A stretch of 64,000 nucleotides of DNA from Flammeovirga pacifica (GTDB taxonomy: Bacteria; Bacteroidota; Bacteroidia; Cytophagales; Flammeovirgaceae). Position 1 is the stretch's first letter; every line of letters starts with the position of its first letter. The stretch spans positions 842,565-906,564 of the forward strand of contig NZ_JRYR02000001.1 in NCBI RefSeq assembly GCF_000807855.2. Reading direction: 5' to 3'. Below, in pieces: positions 25,703 to 35,372 of the stretch. The notes under the pieces are model-generated. The model ran no database searches. It saw only the letters and a list, made by a program, of their open reading frames with translations, and was not told where the DNA came from. Made by a program: the position numbers and the translations under genes.

Positions 25703-26875
25703 TTAAATTGAATTTTGTTGACTTAGTTGTTTTATGGCAATATCTAATTCATCCATAGTATCAACTTCACTTAAAGTGTGATCTGATAATGGTTCGATTA
25801 ATTTTATATTGGCATCTTCTAAAACGTCTCTTAATGAATTTTTTCCAAAAGCTAAAGATTGTAATAATCTTAGATATGCTCTAGGTTCCCAAATACCTAA
25901 AAGGGGTTGTGGGGAGCCTGTATCTTTGGATTTGTATAATGTGGCTATTTTAGACGGGTCTCTTTGTTGAATTAAATGCATGATCGTTTTATCATCAACA
26001 AAAGGGAGGTCAATAGCAACTGTCATCCATGCGCAGTTAGGGTTTTGCCTAAATGCAGATAATAATGCCCCGAATGGACCAAGATCTATAAAAGAGTCGG
26101 GTAATAGGTCAGCCTGATCTGAAAATTCTTTTAACTGTTGTGGTCGACAAGACATAAAAGCTTTCATTGTATATTTAGTAAGGATCTCTTTCATATGAAA
26201 TCTTTGTTCCTTACCGTGATAATTAATTCTGGCTTTATCTTTACCGCCCATACGCTTTGAACGTCCCCCTGCCAATAAAAGTCCATTAATATTTCCTGTA
26301 TCTGCCTTTAATGTTATTTCAATAAATTGAGCAACAGCATGAATATTATTAATATCAAATATTGGTTTGTGTTCTAAATTATGAATTCTTTCATAAAGAA
26401 TAGGAGGGATATCATCTTTAGTGGCATCATCTGCTAAAACAACGCAAAGCACATTACTCAACCTATTAATTTTTCTATGTAATGTAGGCGTTTTGTCTTT
26501 ATCAATGATAAGAATTTGCTTTGATGCCTTAAAGTGGTTACCATTAATAAACGCAGCATCAATATCATTTAATAAAACATGACGCTCAGGTACACTAAAT
26601 GCTTTTCTGAAATCTGCTCTAGAAAATGTTATCTTATCTATAATTTCTACTCTTGCTTTATGTGATAATGCTTTGGAAGAATCAATTCCTAATTCTTTCT
26701 CCATTTCAGAACTTTGATGGTCACAATCGATATAACCAAGATTCCAATTATCTGAAAGGTTCTCTATTAATCTAAAAACAAGTTCTTTAACCTTCCCTGG
26801 AGATGTTCCAAGGAATGCAATTTCTGTTCTGCAAAATCTTCCCACTTTGGGTCTCACTAAATCACTCTCTTGCAT
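25703..26875 (-). CDS. MobB-like/MobA-like fusion: nucleotidyltransferase with N-terminal degenerate P-loop domain
   Basis: 390 residues in two parts. Residues from about 197 form a MobA-type nucleotidyltransferase, with INGLLLAGGRSKRMGGKDK, a DLGPFGALLSA segment and AIDLPFVDD. MobA attaches GMP to molybdopterin. Residues 15-190 look like a MobB GTPase (FLGTSPGKVKELVFRLIENL, then GYIDCDH), but the P-loop reads GTSPGKVK and lacks the usual Gly-Lys-Thr/Ser. GTP binding may therefore be lost. No other molybdopterin genes are nearby. It sits 19 bases downstream of the TonB receptor gene on the same strand. Another sugar or CTP nucleotidyltransferase role is possible. Confidence 0.75.
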   Translation of the reverse strand: MQESDLVRPKVGRFCRTEIAFLGTSPGKVKELVFRLIENLSDNWNLGYIDCDHQSSEMEKELGIDSSKALSHKARVEIIDKITFSRADFRKAFSVPERHVLLNDIDAAFINGNHFKASKQILIIDKDKTPTLHRKINRLSNVLCVVLADDATKDDIPPILYERIHNLEHKPIFDINNIHAVAQFIEITLKADTGNINGLLLAGGRSKRMGGKDKARINYHGKEQRFHMKEILTKYTMKAFMSCRPQQLKEFSDQADLLPDSFIDLGPFGALLSAFRQNPNCAWMTVAIDLPFVDDKTIMHLIQQRDPSKIATLYKSKDTGSPQPLLGIWEPRAYLRLLQSLAFGKNSLRDVLEDANIKLIEPLSDHTLSEVDTMDELDIAIKQLSQQNSI

Positions 26876-26894
26876 AATCTTGTTATTTCTTTCT

Positions 26895-29312
26895 CTAAAG
26901 TTGCAAAATCATTTTTACATTGAAAAATCTTTGAGATAAAGTATTTGGAACAGCGTACTGTTTTCCATCATATGTCTTCACCCATGTATGTGAAATGACA
27001 TTATTATTACCTAAAACATTCAATATTTCTAGTCCTATTTGAAGGTTTTTCATAAACTCTTCACTAGGATTTTCTGACTTTTTATTTAACGCTATAATTT
27101 TATTGAACCCTAAATCTAATCGCATATACTCGTTTCCACCGCTAAAAGCATTTCTATATTCGGGTTGATCTGGAGGGCCAAAAGGTAAACCAGATCCGAA
27201 CATAAACCTTAAATTCATCCTCATTGTAGGATTATTGGGTAAATGATCTTGGAAAAACATGGCTAAAGTTACTCTTTGATCTGTTGGTCTTCGAATATAT
27301 CCTCTAGGATCTCCTTCAATTTTTTCTTTTGTAGACATCACGCTCAAAGCAACCCATGATTGAGTACCTGGAATAAACTCACCACTAATTCGAGTATCTA
27401 TACCCATAGCGTAAGCAACCCCTTCATTTTCTCCTGAATATCTAATTCGAATATTGTCTACATTGTATGGAACAACATTCCAAAGGTGTTTGTAATAAAC
27501 TTCTGAAATCAACTTAAATGGGCGACCCCACTGTTCAAAATTATAATTTAAACCACCTATAAAGTGCATTGAACCTTGTGCTTTCAAATCCAAATTTAAA
27601 GTACCATCAGGCTTACGCATTTCTCTGTAAAAAGGAGGTTGATAATACACGCCAGTAGCGAAGTTAAAGACAATATCTTTTTCCCACTCAGGTTTAAATG
27701 AATACTGTAAACGAGGGGAGATGTTGAGTTCATTATTGATAGTCCAATACGTTCCTCTTACTCCTAAAGTCATTTTATGTTTATCATTAGGAGAAAGATA
27801 AGTTGTTTGATAATATCCAGAATAACGTTGTGAATTAAGAGTGTTAGTAGCATCTAATACATTAGATACATCGATCACATAGTCAGCTGAATCTTGGAAT
27901 TGATATTCTGACAATTGATCATTGATATCCTCAACTTTCAATTGTACACCAAATTCAGAATACAAATGATCATTGTGATCCCATTCATTACGATTTTCAA
28001 TAATAAATATATTCGCTTTCAGCGTATTTCTAGAGTATTGATAACCTCCGCCTATACCAAGTTCTGTAGAACAATCGTTGATGCTATTGAAATCTTGTGT
28101 ATCACATATTCTATAGGCATTTTCTAAATTGCTTCTTTCGCGTTCTTGTGTAACTAATGCTGAGGTAATAATATTTGAAGTGAATTTTTTATTGAAGTGA
28201 TGAATCAATTTTAACCCTCCTTGGAAAGTGTCATAATCTAATTGTTCTTTACCTTCAAAAGCAATAGTCAAATTACTTACACCTTCTCCAGTTTGAAAAT
28301 TAGATGATCTAGTAGATGGAAAAACACTGTATCTATTTGAAGCATAAGATAGAATAGCATCCAAATAAGTTTTTCCTTTTTTTCCTTTACCTGATAAATC
28401 AAAACTTAAATAAGATTGAAAATCACCAAACCTCGGTCTATATTCTCCCTCAGTTTGTAAAGTATTTAATAAATATTCTGTTGATTTATATCGAGCACTA
28501 GCAATAGCGGTATGTTTTTTATTTTTTGAAGCACCACCCACTGTTAAACTACCTCCAAGTAGAGACGCTTCTAAAGTACCTTCAAAACTTAATGGTTTCT
28601 TGTAGGCAATATTCAATGTACTTGAAAGTTTATCACCATATTTAGTTTCCCATCCACCAGAAGAAAATTCAATATTATCTACCATACGAGAATTGACAAA
28701 GCTCAAACCTTCTTGTTGGCCAGCTCTTGCAATAAAAGGTCTATAGATCTCAATATTATTTACATAAACTAAGTTCTCATCGAAACTACCACCTCTTACA
28801 GAATAATCAGAAGATAGTTCATTGTTGGAAGCAATTCCCAATGCACCACTTGCAACTAATTGTTGTGTAAATTCACCAAATCCAACGGGAATTTCTTGTA
28901 GGTCTTCACCTTTTACATAAATTGAACCTGCTTTTGTTCTTGTTTCTTCTTCTTTTGTACCAGTGATTTTTACTTCATCTAGCTCAAATATCTGCTTGTA
29001 AAGTTTAATATCTAAAGTTTTTATCTCCCCTTTATATAGTTTTATCTGAAATGCTCTAGGTGAAAAATTAGGGTGATTAAAAAATATAGTAGTTAAAGAA
29101 TCAGAATTTAATTCAAGAATATAGGCTCCCTCATCATTAGTGATATAAAAGTTACTTTGATCTGTTCCTGCCTGAACCATAGCCGCAGGGATAGGTTGAC
29201 CTATCGAATCTAAGACAACACCTCTTAATGTTGCATTTTGTGCTAATGTATCTTGATTACTTAAACAGGTTAATGTCAGTATAAAAAATGATAGAAATGT
29301 AAGAGTTCTCAA
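26895..29312 (-). CDS. TonB-dependent receptor with carboxypeptidase-regulatory-like domain
   Basis: 805 residues starting at a TTG. It has a signal peptide (MRTLTFLSFFILTLTCLSNQ) ending near LAQ. A beta-sandwich CarboxypepD_reg-like domain lies at about 28-105 (LRGVVLDSIGQPIPAAMVQAG). A plug domain with SVRGGSFDENLVYVNNIEIY follows, and then a long barrel ending in RFFNVKMILQL. It transports an unknown substrate across the outer membrane using the TonB proton motive system. No SusD partner is adjacent, so it is not a classical polysaccharide locus. It is the first gene before the MobA-like one, 19 bases away. Confidence 0.93.
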   Translation of the reverse strand: MRTLTFLSFFILTLTCLSNQDTLAQNATLRGVVLDSIGQPIPAAMVQAGTDQSNFYITNDEGAYILELNSDSLTTIFFNHPNFSPRAFQIKLYKGEIKTLDIKLYKQIFELDEVKITGTKEEETRTKAGSIYVKGEDLQEIPVGFGEFTQQLVASGALGIASNNELSSDYSVRGGSFDENLVYVNNIEIYRPFIARAGQQEGLSFVNSRMVDNIEFSSGGWETKYGDKLSSTLNIAYKKPLSFEGTLEASLLGGSLTVGGASKNKKHTAIASARYKSTEYLLNTLQTEGEYRPRFGDFQSYLSFDLSGKGKKGKTYLDAILSYASNRYSVFPSTRSSNFQTGEGVSNLTIAFEGKEQLDYDTFQGGLKLIHHFNKKFTSNIITSALVTQERERSNLENAYRICDTQDFNSINDCSTELGIGGGYQYSRNTLKANIFIIENRNEWDHNDHLYSEFGVQLKVEDINDQLSEYQFQDSADYVIDVSNVLDATNTLNSQRYSGYYQTTYLSPNDKHKMTLGVRGTYWTINNELNISPRLQYSFKPEWEKDIVFNFATGVYYQPPFYREMRKPDGTLNLDLKAQGSMHFIGGLNYNFEQWGRPFKLISEVYYKHLWNVVPYNVDNIRIRYSGENEGVAYAMGIDTRISGEFIPGTQSWVALSVMSTKEKIEGDPRGYIRRPTDQRVTLAMFFQDHLPNNPTMRMNLRFMFGSGLPFGPPDQPEYRNAFSGGNEYMRLDLGFNKIIALNKKSENPSEEFMKNLQIGLEILNVLGNNNVISHTWVKTYDGKQYAVPNTLSQRFFNVKMILQL

Positions 29313-29513
29313 TTTTATGTAGTTATGAACAAATTAATATATACTCAAGGTAATTTATTCTACACCTCAAATCCTACTTAAATTTAATAATTTTGAAATC
29401 TTTTTGCATCTTACAAAAAAAAAAGTGTACAATTGGGAATAGTAAAACGATTACTATGTCTAGATGCATACTATTGTTATCGCAAATATCTACTGATTAA
29501 CTACTATAAAGCT

Positions 29514-29939
29514 ATGAATACAACTGTAATTGATAATGTGAGAAATTATTTTGGTAAAGAGTATCCTGAAGATATTTCTTTAGATCAAGCATATTTACAT
29601 ATAGGACATTTCTTTGGATGGATTATTCTTAATGATCACTACAGCGAAGAATATGAAGACGATTTTGGTACTCAAATTTTACACTTTTCAAGAAAAGATA
29701 TTACACCTATTATTCTAGCAGAAACTTTAGATGGGGTACTAGATATTGATTTATTTAACGAAGAAATACAGCCATTTATTTTAGACTATTATTGCTCTGG
29801 GGATTACCTAAATGATTACAAAGATGCTCTAATGAAAGAACATGAATCTATGTTCCATATTCATGATAATTGGGATAACTTTAAGATCGTGAGTGATTTA
29901 TTAAGTCAAAGGCTTAATGCTTGGAAAAATAAAAAATAA
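29514..29939 (+). CDS. Small acidic protein, resembles DUF7832
   Basis: 141 residues from the ATG at 29514. An earlier frame start at 29433 adds residues unlike the rest. It has segments SLDQAYLHIGHFFGWIIL, LAETLDGVLD and FILDYYCSGDYLNDY. These recall the DUF7832 family of small acidic proteins, but the match is by memory and weak. No signal peptide or membrane segment is seen. It is soluble and rich in Asp, Glu and Tyr. It is probably monocistronic, 96 bases before tamB on the same strand. Confidence 0.72.
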   Translation: MNTTVIDNVRNYFGKEYPEDISLDQAYLHIGHFFGWIILNDHYSEEYEDDFGTQILHFSRKDITPIILAETLDGVLDIDLFNEEIQPFILDYYCSGDYLNDYKDALMKEHESMFHIHDNWDNFKIVSDLLSQRLNAWKNKK

Positions 29940-29995
29940 ATCATTTGATATTAATCTGCTTAATTCTCGTAATAAAACATAAAAATCTTTAATTT

Positions 29996-30003
29996 TAATT
30001 TTG
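29996..30003 (+). promoter_or_regulatory. Candidate -7 box upstream of tamB
   Basis: TAATTTTG matches TAnnTTTG exactly, 32 bases before the tamB start. No clear -33 box was found. Confidence 0.4.
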
Positions 30004-30035
30004 GTCACACCACAACTAAATTGAAATAACCGAGA

Positions 30036-33000
30036 ATGAAAGGATCTCTCAAACGTCTTTTCTTTGGAATCCTAGTTTTATTTATCTTACTATTAGGTTT
30101 TATCTACGGCATATTAAGAGTGCCTTATGTTCAAAACTATGTAGTAGACAAAGCAACTAAGTATCTATCTGACAAAACAAACAGTGAAGTTAAAATAGGG
30201 TATATAGCCTTAAACTTTCCGAAATCATTAGTACTCGAAGATATTCTCCTTAAAAACCCTAATGGAGATGACTTTATATCTATTCAAGACATTGAAATTG
30301 ATGTAGACGCTGAAACAATTTCATTAGAGAAAATTGTTCTCGACAAATTTGCTGTCAACAATTTAGAAACTCATGTTAGTGTGAACGCTAAAGGTGAATT
30401 CAATTTCGATTACCTAATCAATGCATTTGCTTCAGATGAAGAGGTTGAAGTAGAAGAAGATACAACTACTTCAATTATTCCACCAATCATATTAAATGAT
30501 ATAGATTTAAGAGATATTTATATCACTTATATTGATAGCGTTTTAAACTTAAGTACGAAGTTAAAGTTAGGTAGACTTTATACTGTAATCCCAGAGATAA
30601 ACCTAAATACAGGGGAATATAACATAAGTAATGTTTTACTTGAAAATAGTGAAATTGATTATCTTCAATTTGGTGAAATGCCTGTTTCAGAAGAAGATAC
30701 AACTGCAACATCATCTACAGATTTCAAACTATTACTTTCAAAATTAGATATTAAAAACGTTGATCTTACTTATGATGATCGCGTAAGTCCTCAAAAGGCA
30801 GTTGTGCATATAGGACATTGGAGTGTATTACAACACACGTTTGACCTTAACAAACAAAAAATAGCTTTAGCTAGTATAAATCTTGACCATTCTAAAATAG
30901 AGTATCAAATGACATCTGATACTACTATTGTTACTCCACCATCAAAAGTTTTGCCTTTAGAACCACTGACAAGTTTAGGTATTGATTGGGATGTGCAAAT
31001 TCAAGATATCAGTATAAATGATTTTAACCTGAAATATGATGATCAATTATATACTCCTGTGAAAGGCTTAGATCCAAATCATATTCAATTATCAAACTGT
31101 AATCTACGTACACATGACATTAAAGTAAATGATCAACAGATTTACATAGATCTAGATCATTTTGATATGAAGGAGAAGTCAGGTTTACATGTAAGAAGTT
31201 TATCGACATATTTAGATGTACAACCTCAAGAATTAAATGTCAAAGAACTACTTGTCGAGATGAACAATAGTTTTTTATTAAATGACTTAAAATTAAACTT
31301 CACAAACCTTTATCAAATCGGAGATTATATTGATGATTTACAATTTGAAAACCATTTAAAGAGATCCCATATATCTTTCGTTGATGCTTTAATTTTTGAT
31401 CCAAATTTAAAACAAGATTCTGCTGTTTCGCCTTATTTAACTTCTACAGTAGATGGAAGTATGATTGTAAAAGGATCAACCAAACAAATGAGAATTTCTA
31501 AAGGTAAATTAAATTCAAATTTAGGATTAGTTACTGACTATGATATTGAATTAAGAGATGTAATGTCTGATGATTCATTATATTTTGATATCAAAATTGA
31601 TTCTTTGAATTTCAATACCCAACCTCTATTAAGTATCAATTTAGAAGATAGTATAAGAAATGCATTTGATATCCCTCCTCATATTCTAGGTGACATAAAA
31701 CTTAAGGGCAAAATAGATGATCTAGAAGGAGACATGAACCTTAATTTAGATAATTATGGTGCTTTTGATTTGCAATTTTTGTTGCTAAATGATGATGAAT
31801 ATAAAATAACTACAAACACTCGAAAGTTAGCTGTTGGTCAAATATTGAAAGACAGTACGATTGGAGATGTGAGTACTTACTTAACGGCAGTGGGGAAAGG
31901 GTTCGATCCTGAAGATGACTTAAAAGCCTTAATTACTTTTAATTTAAAAGAAGCGGTCTATAATAATTATGATTACGGAGGGTTAAAAGCAAACCTAGAT
32001 ATAGATAGAATGTCTGTAAAATGGGATGCAAAAACAAAAGGTGAAGGTGCTCAATTTGTATTGAATGGATATGTTGATATGAATCAAGAAATCCCTCTAG
32101 CAGATATTCATGGTAACATCGACCATCTCGACTTCTATAAATTAAACTTGTATTCTGATACTTTAACCATAGGTATGGAAATTGATTCCGATACCAAAGG
32201 TTTTGATATAAAGGATTTAAACTCAACTCTAGCGTTAAACGATTTCTACATTTATGATGGTAAAGAGACCTATGAGTTTAAACAAATAAAGCTACATGCA
32301 GAATTAGATTCTACTCATATTGCGGGTCGTTTATCAGCTCCATATATGGAAGGTGCTGTAAATTCAGACTTACCATTGGATTCTTTGACGGATGTTTTAG
32401 GAAGATATTTTTCTCAATATATATCGTCAAGAGAAATGATAGGAGCACTTCCTCCATCAAAAGGAAAAATGAATGGTTATTTAAAATTAAGTGATAGTGA
32501 ATTATTGACAAATGGTATTATTGAAGGATTGGATTCATTAGTACTTAGCAAATGTGATTTTAATTTTGATGCCGCTACGAATACATTCGATTTTGATGTA
32601 TTATTACCTAGAATTACCTATTCAGATATAGATATTGATTCTACTTATTTGTCACTTCATGCAGATGGTACAGTCTTTAAATATGGCACTGGGTTCAATA
32701 GGTTGAGGTATATAGGTTATGAAGACTATGCTTTACATCATTGGAGTTTATCAGGCGAAGCAAAAGACAATGATCTAACGTTTATAACGGAGGGTAAATC
32801 AGAAGATTTACAAAAACAGTGGCTTTGGGCTGGTGGAGAACTCAGCCTAGATAGTACAACTTATAAATTTAGTCTAGCAGATCATCTAGTAGTTAATGCA
32901 ATGGATTGGAAGGTAGATAAGGATAATTATATTCTCTCAGATGGAGGGTTACCTTTTATTAATAATTTGAGATTAAAGCAAGAAAACCAAGAAATCAATT

Positions 33001-35372
33001 TTTATAGCTCTCAATACGACAAACAAGACACCGTTTATAAATTTGAAATCAAAGATTATTCTTTAGATAACTTGACTTACAATAACACGAATGATACTTC
33101 TCTTATTAATGGTTTGATTAATATGGATGTAGAAATCGGTGATATTTCTGAAGGAGGGAAGTTACATTCAACTTTAACTGTTGATAAATTTGGCATATTC
33201 AATAATATAATTGCAAGTTTAAAGAATACAGCAACCAATACATCAAACATAAATATCTATGAAAACCATACTATAATTGATGGTCCAATAGGTAACATGA
33301 CCGCTGATGCTACTTTTAATATGGTTGATACTTTAGCTCCATTAGATTTGTCTATGCAAATAGATAGTCTTCTGATAAAACCTTTTGAAAAGCTTTCTAT
33401 GGGTTATTTATCCAATTTATCAGGTGGTTTTAGTGGTAATATGAAAGTAAGAGCGGGAGGCTCGAATCCTCTTTTCGTAAGAGGTAAACTAAACATGAAT
33501 CATCCTACTTTTAAAGTAGATATGATCAATTTAACCTTATTTGGTTTAGACGGTTCAGCTACGTTTGGTGATAAGGGGATTACCTTTAATCAATTTGGTT
33601 TCATGGATAAACATGAACATTTAGCTTTACTTGGAGGTAGTATTAAAACGGAAGATTATACATCAATGGATTTTGATCTTAAGTTTTCAGCTGATGATAT
33701 CGTTTTGATGAATTCAACATCACAAGACAATCCTGAATACTTTGGAAAGTTGATTATTGGTAATATTACAACAATTAAAGGGCCTATTGATCATTTAATT
33801 ATTGATTCAGATATTCGAATATCAAGAGGTACAGATTTGACCTATGTTTACATAGATGGTGGTTTAGGTGATGTGGATACCGGGGACGATATAATTGAAT
33901 TTATTGAGGAATCTGATACTACTAAAATCAAAAAGAAGTCTGATAACTATGAGTTAAGTGCAAAAATAAATATTGATGATAAATCATCTTTTAGAGTCGT
34001 CATAGACCCTAGAGCAGGAGATGCTTTAACTTTAGTTGGTGGTGGTACATTAAACCTGAGAATGGACGCTGGAGGAGATTTAGTAATGTCAGGTCAATAT
34101 GAAGTAACTAAGGGTGATTATAGCATGACTTTTTATCAATTAATGAATAAACAGTTACTTCTAGAAAAAGGAAGTTCGGTATTATGGACCGGCGATCCTT
34201 ATAACCCTCAAGCTGACATGACAGCCATCTATGAAATAGGAACTTCACCGTATCCATTAGTGGCCAATCAAATTAGTCAATCTGAATCGAATAAATATAA
34301 GTCTAAAAGAGATTTTAAGGTATATATGAATATGAGAGGAGATGTGATTACACCAGAACTCTCATTTAAATTAGAATATCCAGAAGGAAGTCAAGGAGGT
34401 GATAAAATTGAATCAGCAGTGGAAAACCTCAATCAAGATGAATCACAATTAAATAAACAGGTATTCGCCTTGTTAATTTTAGGAACTTTCTTAAATGATG
34501 CAGGTGGTGATGGTGGTTCTACAACGGATATGGTCGCTGGTTCTGTCAGCTCTATTATTAGTCAGCAATTGAATAATGTGACAAATAACTTAACGAATGG
34601 TTTTGTTGATGTAAACTTTGATGTAGATTCTTATTCCCAAAATAATAATGGAGGAGGTTCTTCTAATAGAACTGATGTAGGTGTAACATTAAAGAAAACT
34701 TTATTCAATGATCGATTGAGTGTTTCTGTAGGAGGTAAAGTAGCTGTAAATGGAAATGAAGCACAAAATAGTTCTAATACTTTTAATACGGACTTCTTAT
34801 TAGAATATAATCTTCTAACTGATGGTACACTTAAAAATCGATTATTCAGAACTGTTGATCCACAATATTTCACACCAGATGTTTTTAAGACAGGTGTTTC
34901 AATAGTATTTACAAAAGATTATAATCAAGGAAGAGAGTTATTTATAAGAAACCTGGATAAGAAGAAAGATATTAGAAAAAGAATGGGTATGATCAAAAGG
35001 TCTAATACTAGTGGTGGTATGATGAGTGCTTCTGATTCAACTCAATCAAATGGCATGCAGCCTTCTAATACTGATTCAACAAGTAATAGAAGTATGCAAG
35101 AGGCGGAAGTAGACTCTACTAATAATGCAGGTATGAAACCGGCATCAACAACTGATTCAACCTCTTCTAATAGTACAATGAATCCAGCAAAAGTAGATAG
35201 TACAAATGTAGAAATGGATGTAAAAGGAGACTCAATTCAACAATCATCAACTCTTCCCGTACAAAATGATTCTACATCTAACGAACCTAAAAAGTCAACC
35301 TCTTTTATAAAAGACTTCACTCCGTTCTACCATAGAACCAAAAACATTTTATTAGCAAGTAATGAAAATTAA
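30036..35372 (+). CDS. tamB: Translocation and assembly module protein TamB
   Basis: 1778 residues. One N-terminal transmembrane anchor (about 9-26) is followed by an AsmA-like start (ATKYLSDKTNSEVKIGYI). Long repetitive beta-strand segments then run through the periplasm. The conserved C-terminal TamB domain follows (about 1350-1620), with FLNDAGG, TDVGVTLKKTLFNDRLSVSVGG and TGVSIVFTKDYNQGRELF. TamB spans the periplasm and cooperates with an outer-membrane TamA-type barrel. Its larger size than the E. coli protein (about 1260 residues) is common in this phylum. The tail from about 1633 is a Ser/Thr/Asn-rich repeat region. Its end overlaps tamL by 11 bases. Confidence 0.93.
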   Translation: MKGSLKRLFFGILVLFILLLGFIYGILRVPYVQNYVVDKATKYLSDKTNSEVKIGYIALNFPKSLVLEDILLKNPNGDDFISIQDIEIDVDAETISLEKIVLDKFAVNNLETHVSVNAKGEFNFDYLINAFASDEEVEVEEDTTTSIIPPIILNDIDLRDIYITYIDSVLNLSTKLKLGRLYTVIPEINLNTGEYNISNVLLENSEIDYLQFGEMPVSEEDTTATSSTDFKLLLSKLDIKNVDLTYDDRVSPQKAVVHIGHWSVLQHTFDLNKQKIALASINLDHSKIEYQMTSDTTIVTPPSKVLPLEPLTSLGIDWDVQIQDISINDFNLKYDDQLYTPVKGLDPNHIQLSNCNLRTHDIKVNDQQIYIDLDHFDMKEKSGLHVRSLSTYLDVQPQELNVKELLVEMNNSFLLNDLKLNFTNLYQIGDYIDDLQFENHLKRSHISFVDALIFDPNLKQDSAVSPYLTSTVDGSMIVKGSTKQMRISKGKLNSNLGLVTDYDIELRDVMSDDSLYFDIKIDSLNFNTQPLLSINLEDSIRNAFDIPPHILGDIKLKGKIDDLEGDMNLNLDNYGAFDLQFLLLNDDEYKITTNTRKLAVGQILKDSTIGDVSTYLTAVGKGFDPEDDLKALITFNLKEAVYNNYDYGGLKANLDIDRMSVKWDAKTKGEGAQFVLNGYVDMNQEIPLADIHGNIDHLDFYKLNLYSDTLTIGMEIDSDTKGFDIKDLNSTLALNDFYIYDGKETYEFKQIKLHAELDSTHIAGRLSAPYMEGAVNSDLPLDSLTDVLGRYFSQYISSREMIGALPPSKGKMNGYLKLSDSELLTNGIIEGLDSLVLSKCDFNFDAATNTFDFDVLLPRITYSDIDIDSTYLSLHADGTVFKYGTGFNRLRYIGYEDYALHHWSLSGEAKDNDLTFITEGKSEDLQKQWLWAGGELSLDSTTYKFSLADHLVVNAMDWKVDKDNYILSDGGLPFINNLRLKQENQEINFYSSQYDKQDTVYKFEIKDYSLDNLTYNNTNDTSLINGLINMDVEIGDISEGGKLHSTLTVDKFGIFNNIIASLKNTATNTSNINIYENHTIIDGPIGNMTADATFNMVDTLAPLDLSMQIDSLLIKPFEKLSMGYLSNLSGGFSGNMKVRAGGSNPLFVRGKLNMNHPTFKVDMINLTLFGLDGSATFGDKGITFNQFGFMDKHEHLALLGGSIKTEDYTSMDFDLKFSADDIVLMNSTSQDNPEYFGKLIIGNITTIKGPIDHLIIDSDIRISRGTDLTYVYIDGGLGDVDTGDDIIEFIEESDTTKIKKKSDNYELSAKINIDDKSSFRVVIDPRAGDALTLVGGGTLNLRMDAGGDLVMSGQYEVTKGDYSMTFYQLMNKQLLLEKGSSVLWTGDPYNPQADMTAIYEIGTSPYPLVANQISQSESNKYKSKRDFKVYMNMRGDVITPELSFKLEYPEGSQGGDKIESAVENLNQDESQLNKQVFALLILGTFLNDAGGDGGSTTDMVAGSVSSIISQQLNNVTNNLTNGFVDVNFDVDSYSQNNNGGGSSNRTDVGVTLKKTLFNDRLSVSVGGKVAVNGNEAQNSSNTFNTDFLLEYNLLTDGTLKNRLFRTVDPQYFTPDVFKTGVSIVFTKDYNQGRELFIRNLDKKKDIRKRMGMIKRSNTSGGMMSASDSTQSNGMQPSNTDSTSNRSMQEAEVDSTNNAGMKPASTTDSTSSNSTMNPAKVDSTNVEMDVKGDSIQQSSTLPVQNDSTSNEPKKSTSFIKDFTPFYHRTKNILLASNEN
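35034..35276 (+). repeat. Imperfect tandem repeat within the tamB tail (DST units)
   Basis: Seven Asp-Ser-Thr (one Asp-Ser-Ile) cores lie at residues 1667, 1680, 1693, 1707, 1721, 1732 and 1745. Spacing is 13-14 residues, with one of 11. Between cores the residues are Ser/Asn/Met/Pro-rich. The repeat is a low-complexity hydrophilic tail of the protein. Confidence 0.7.
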
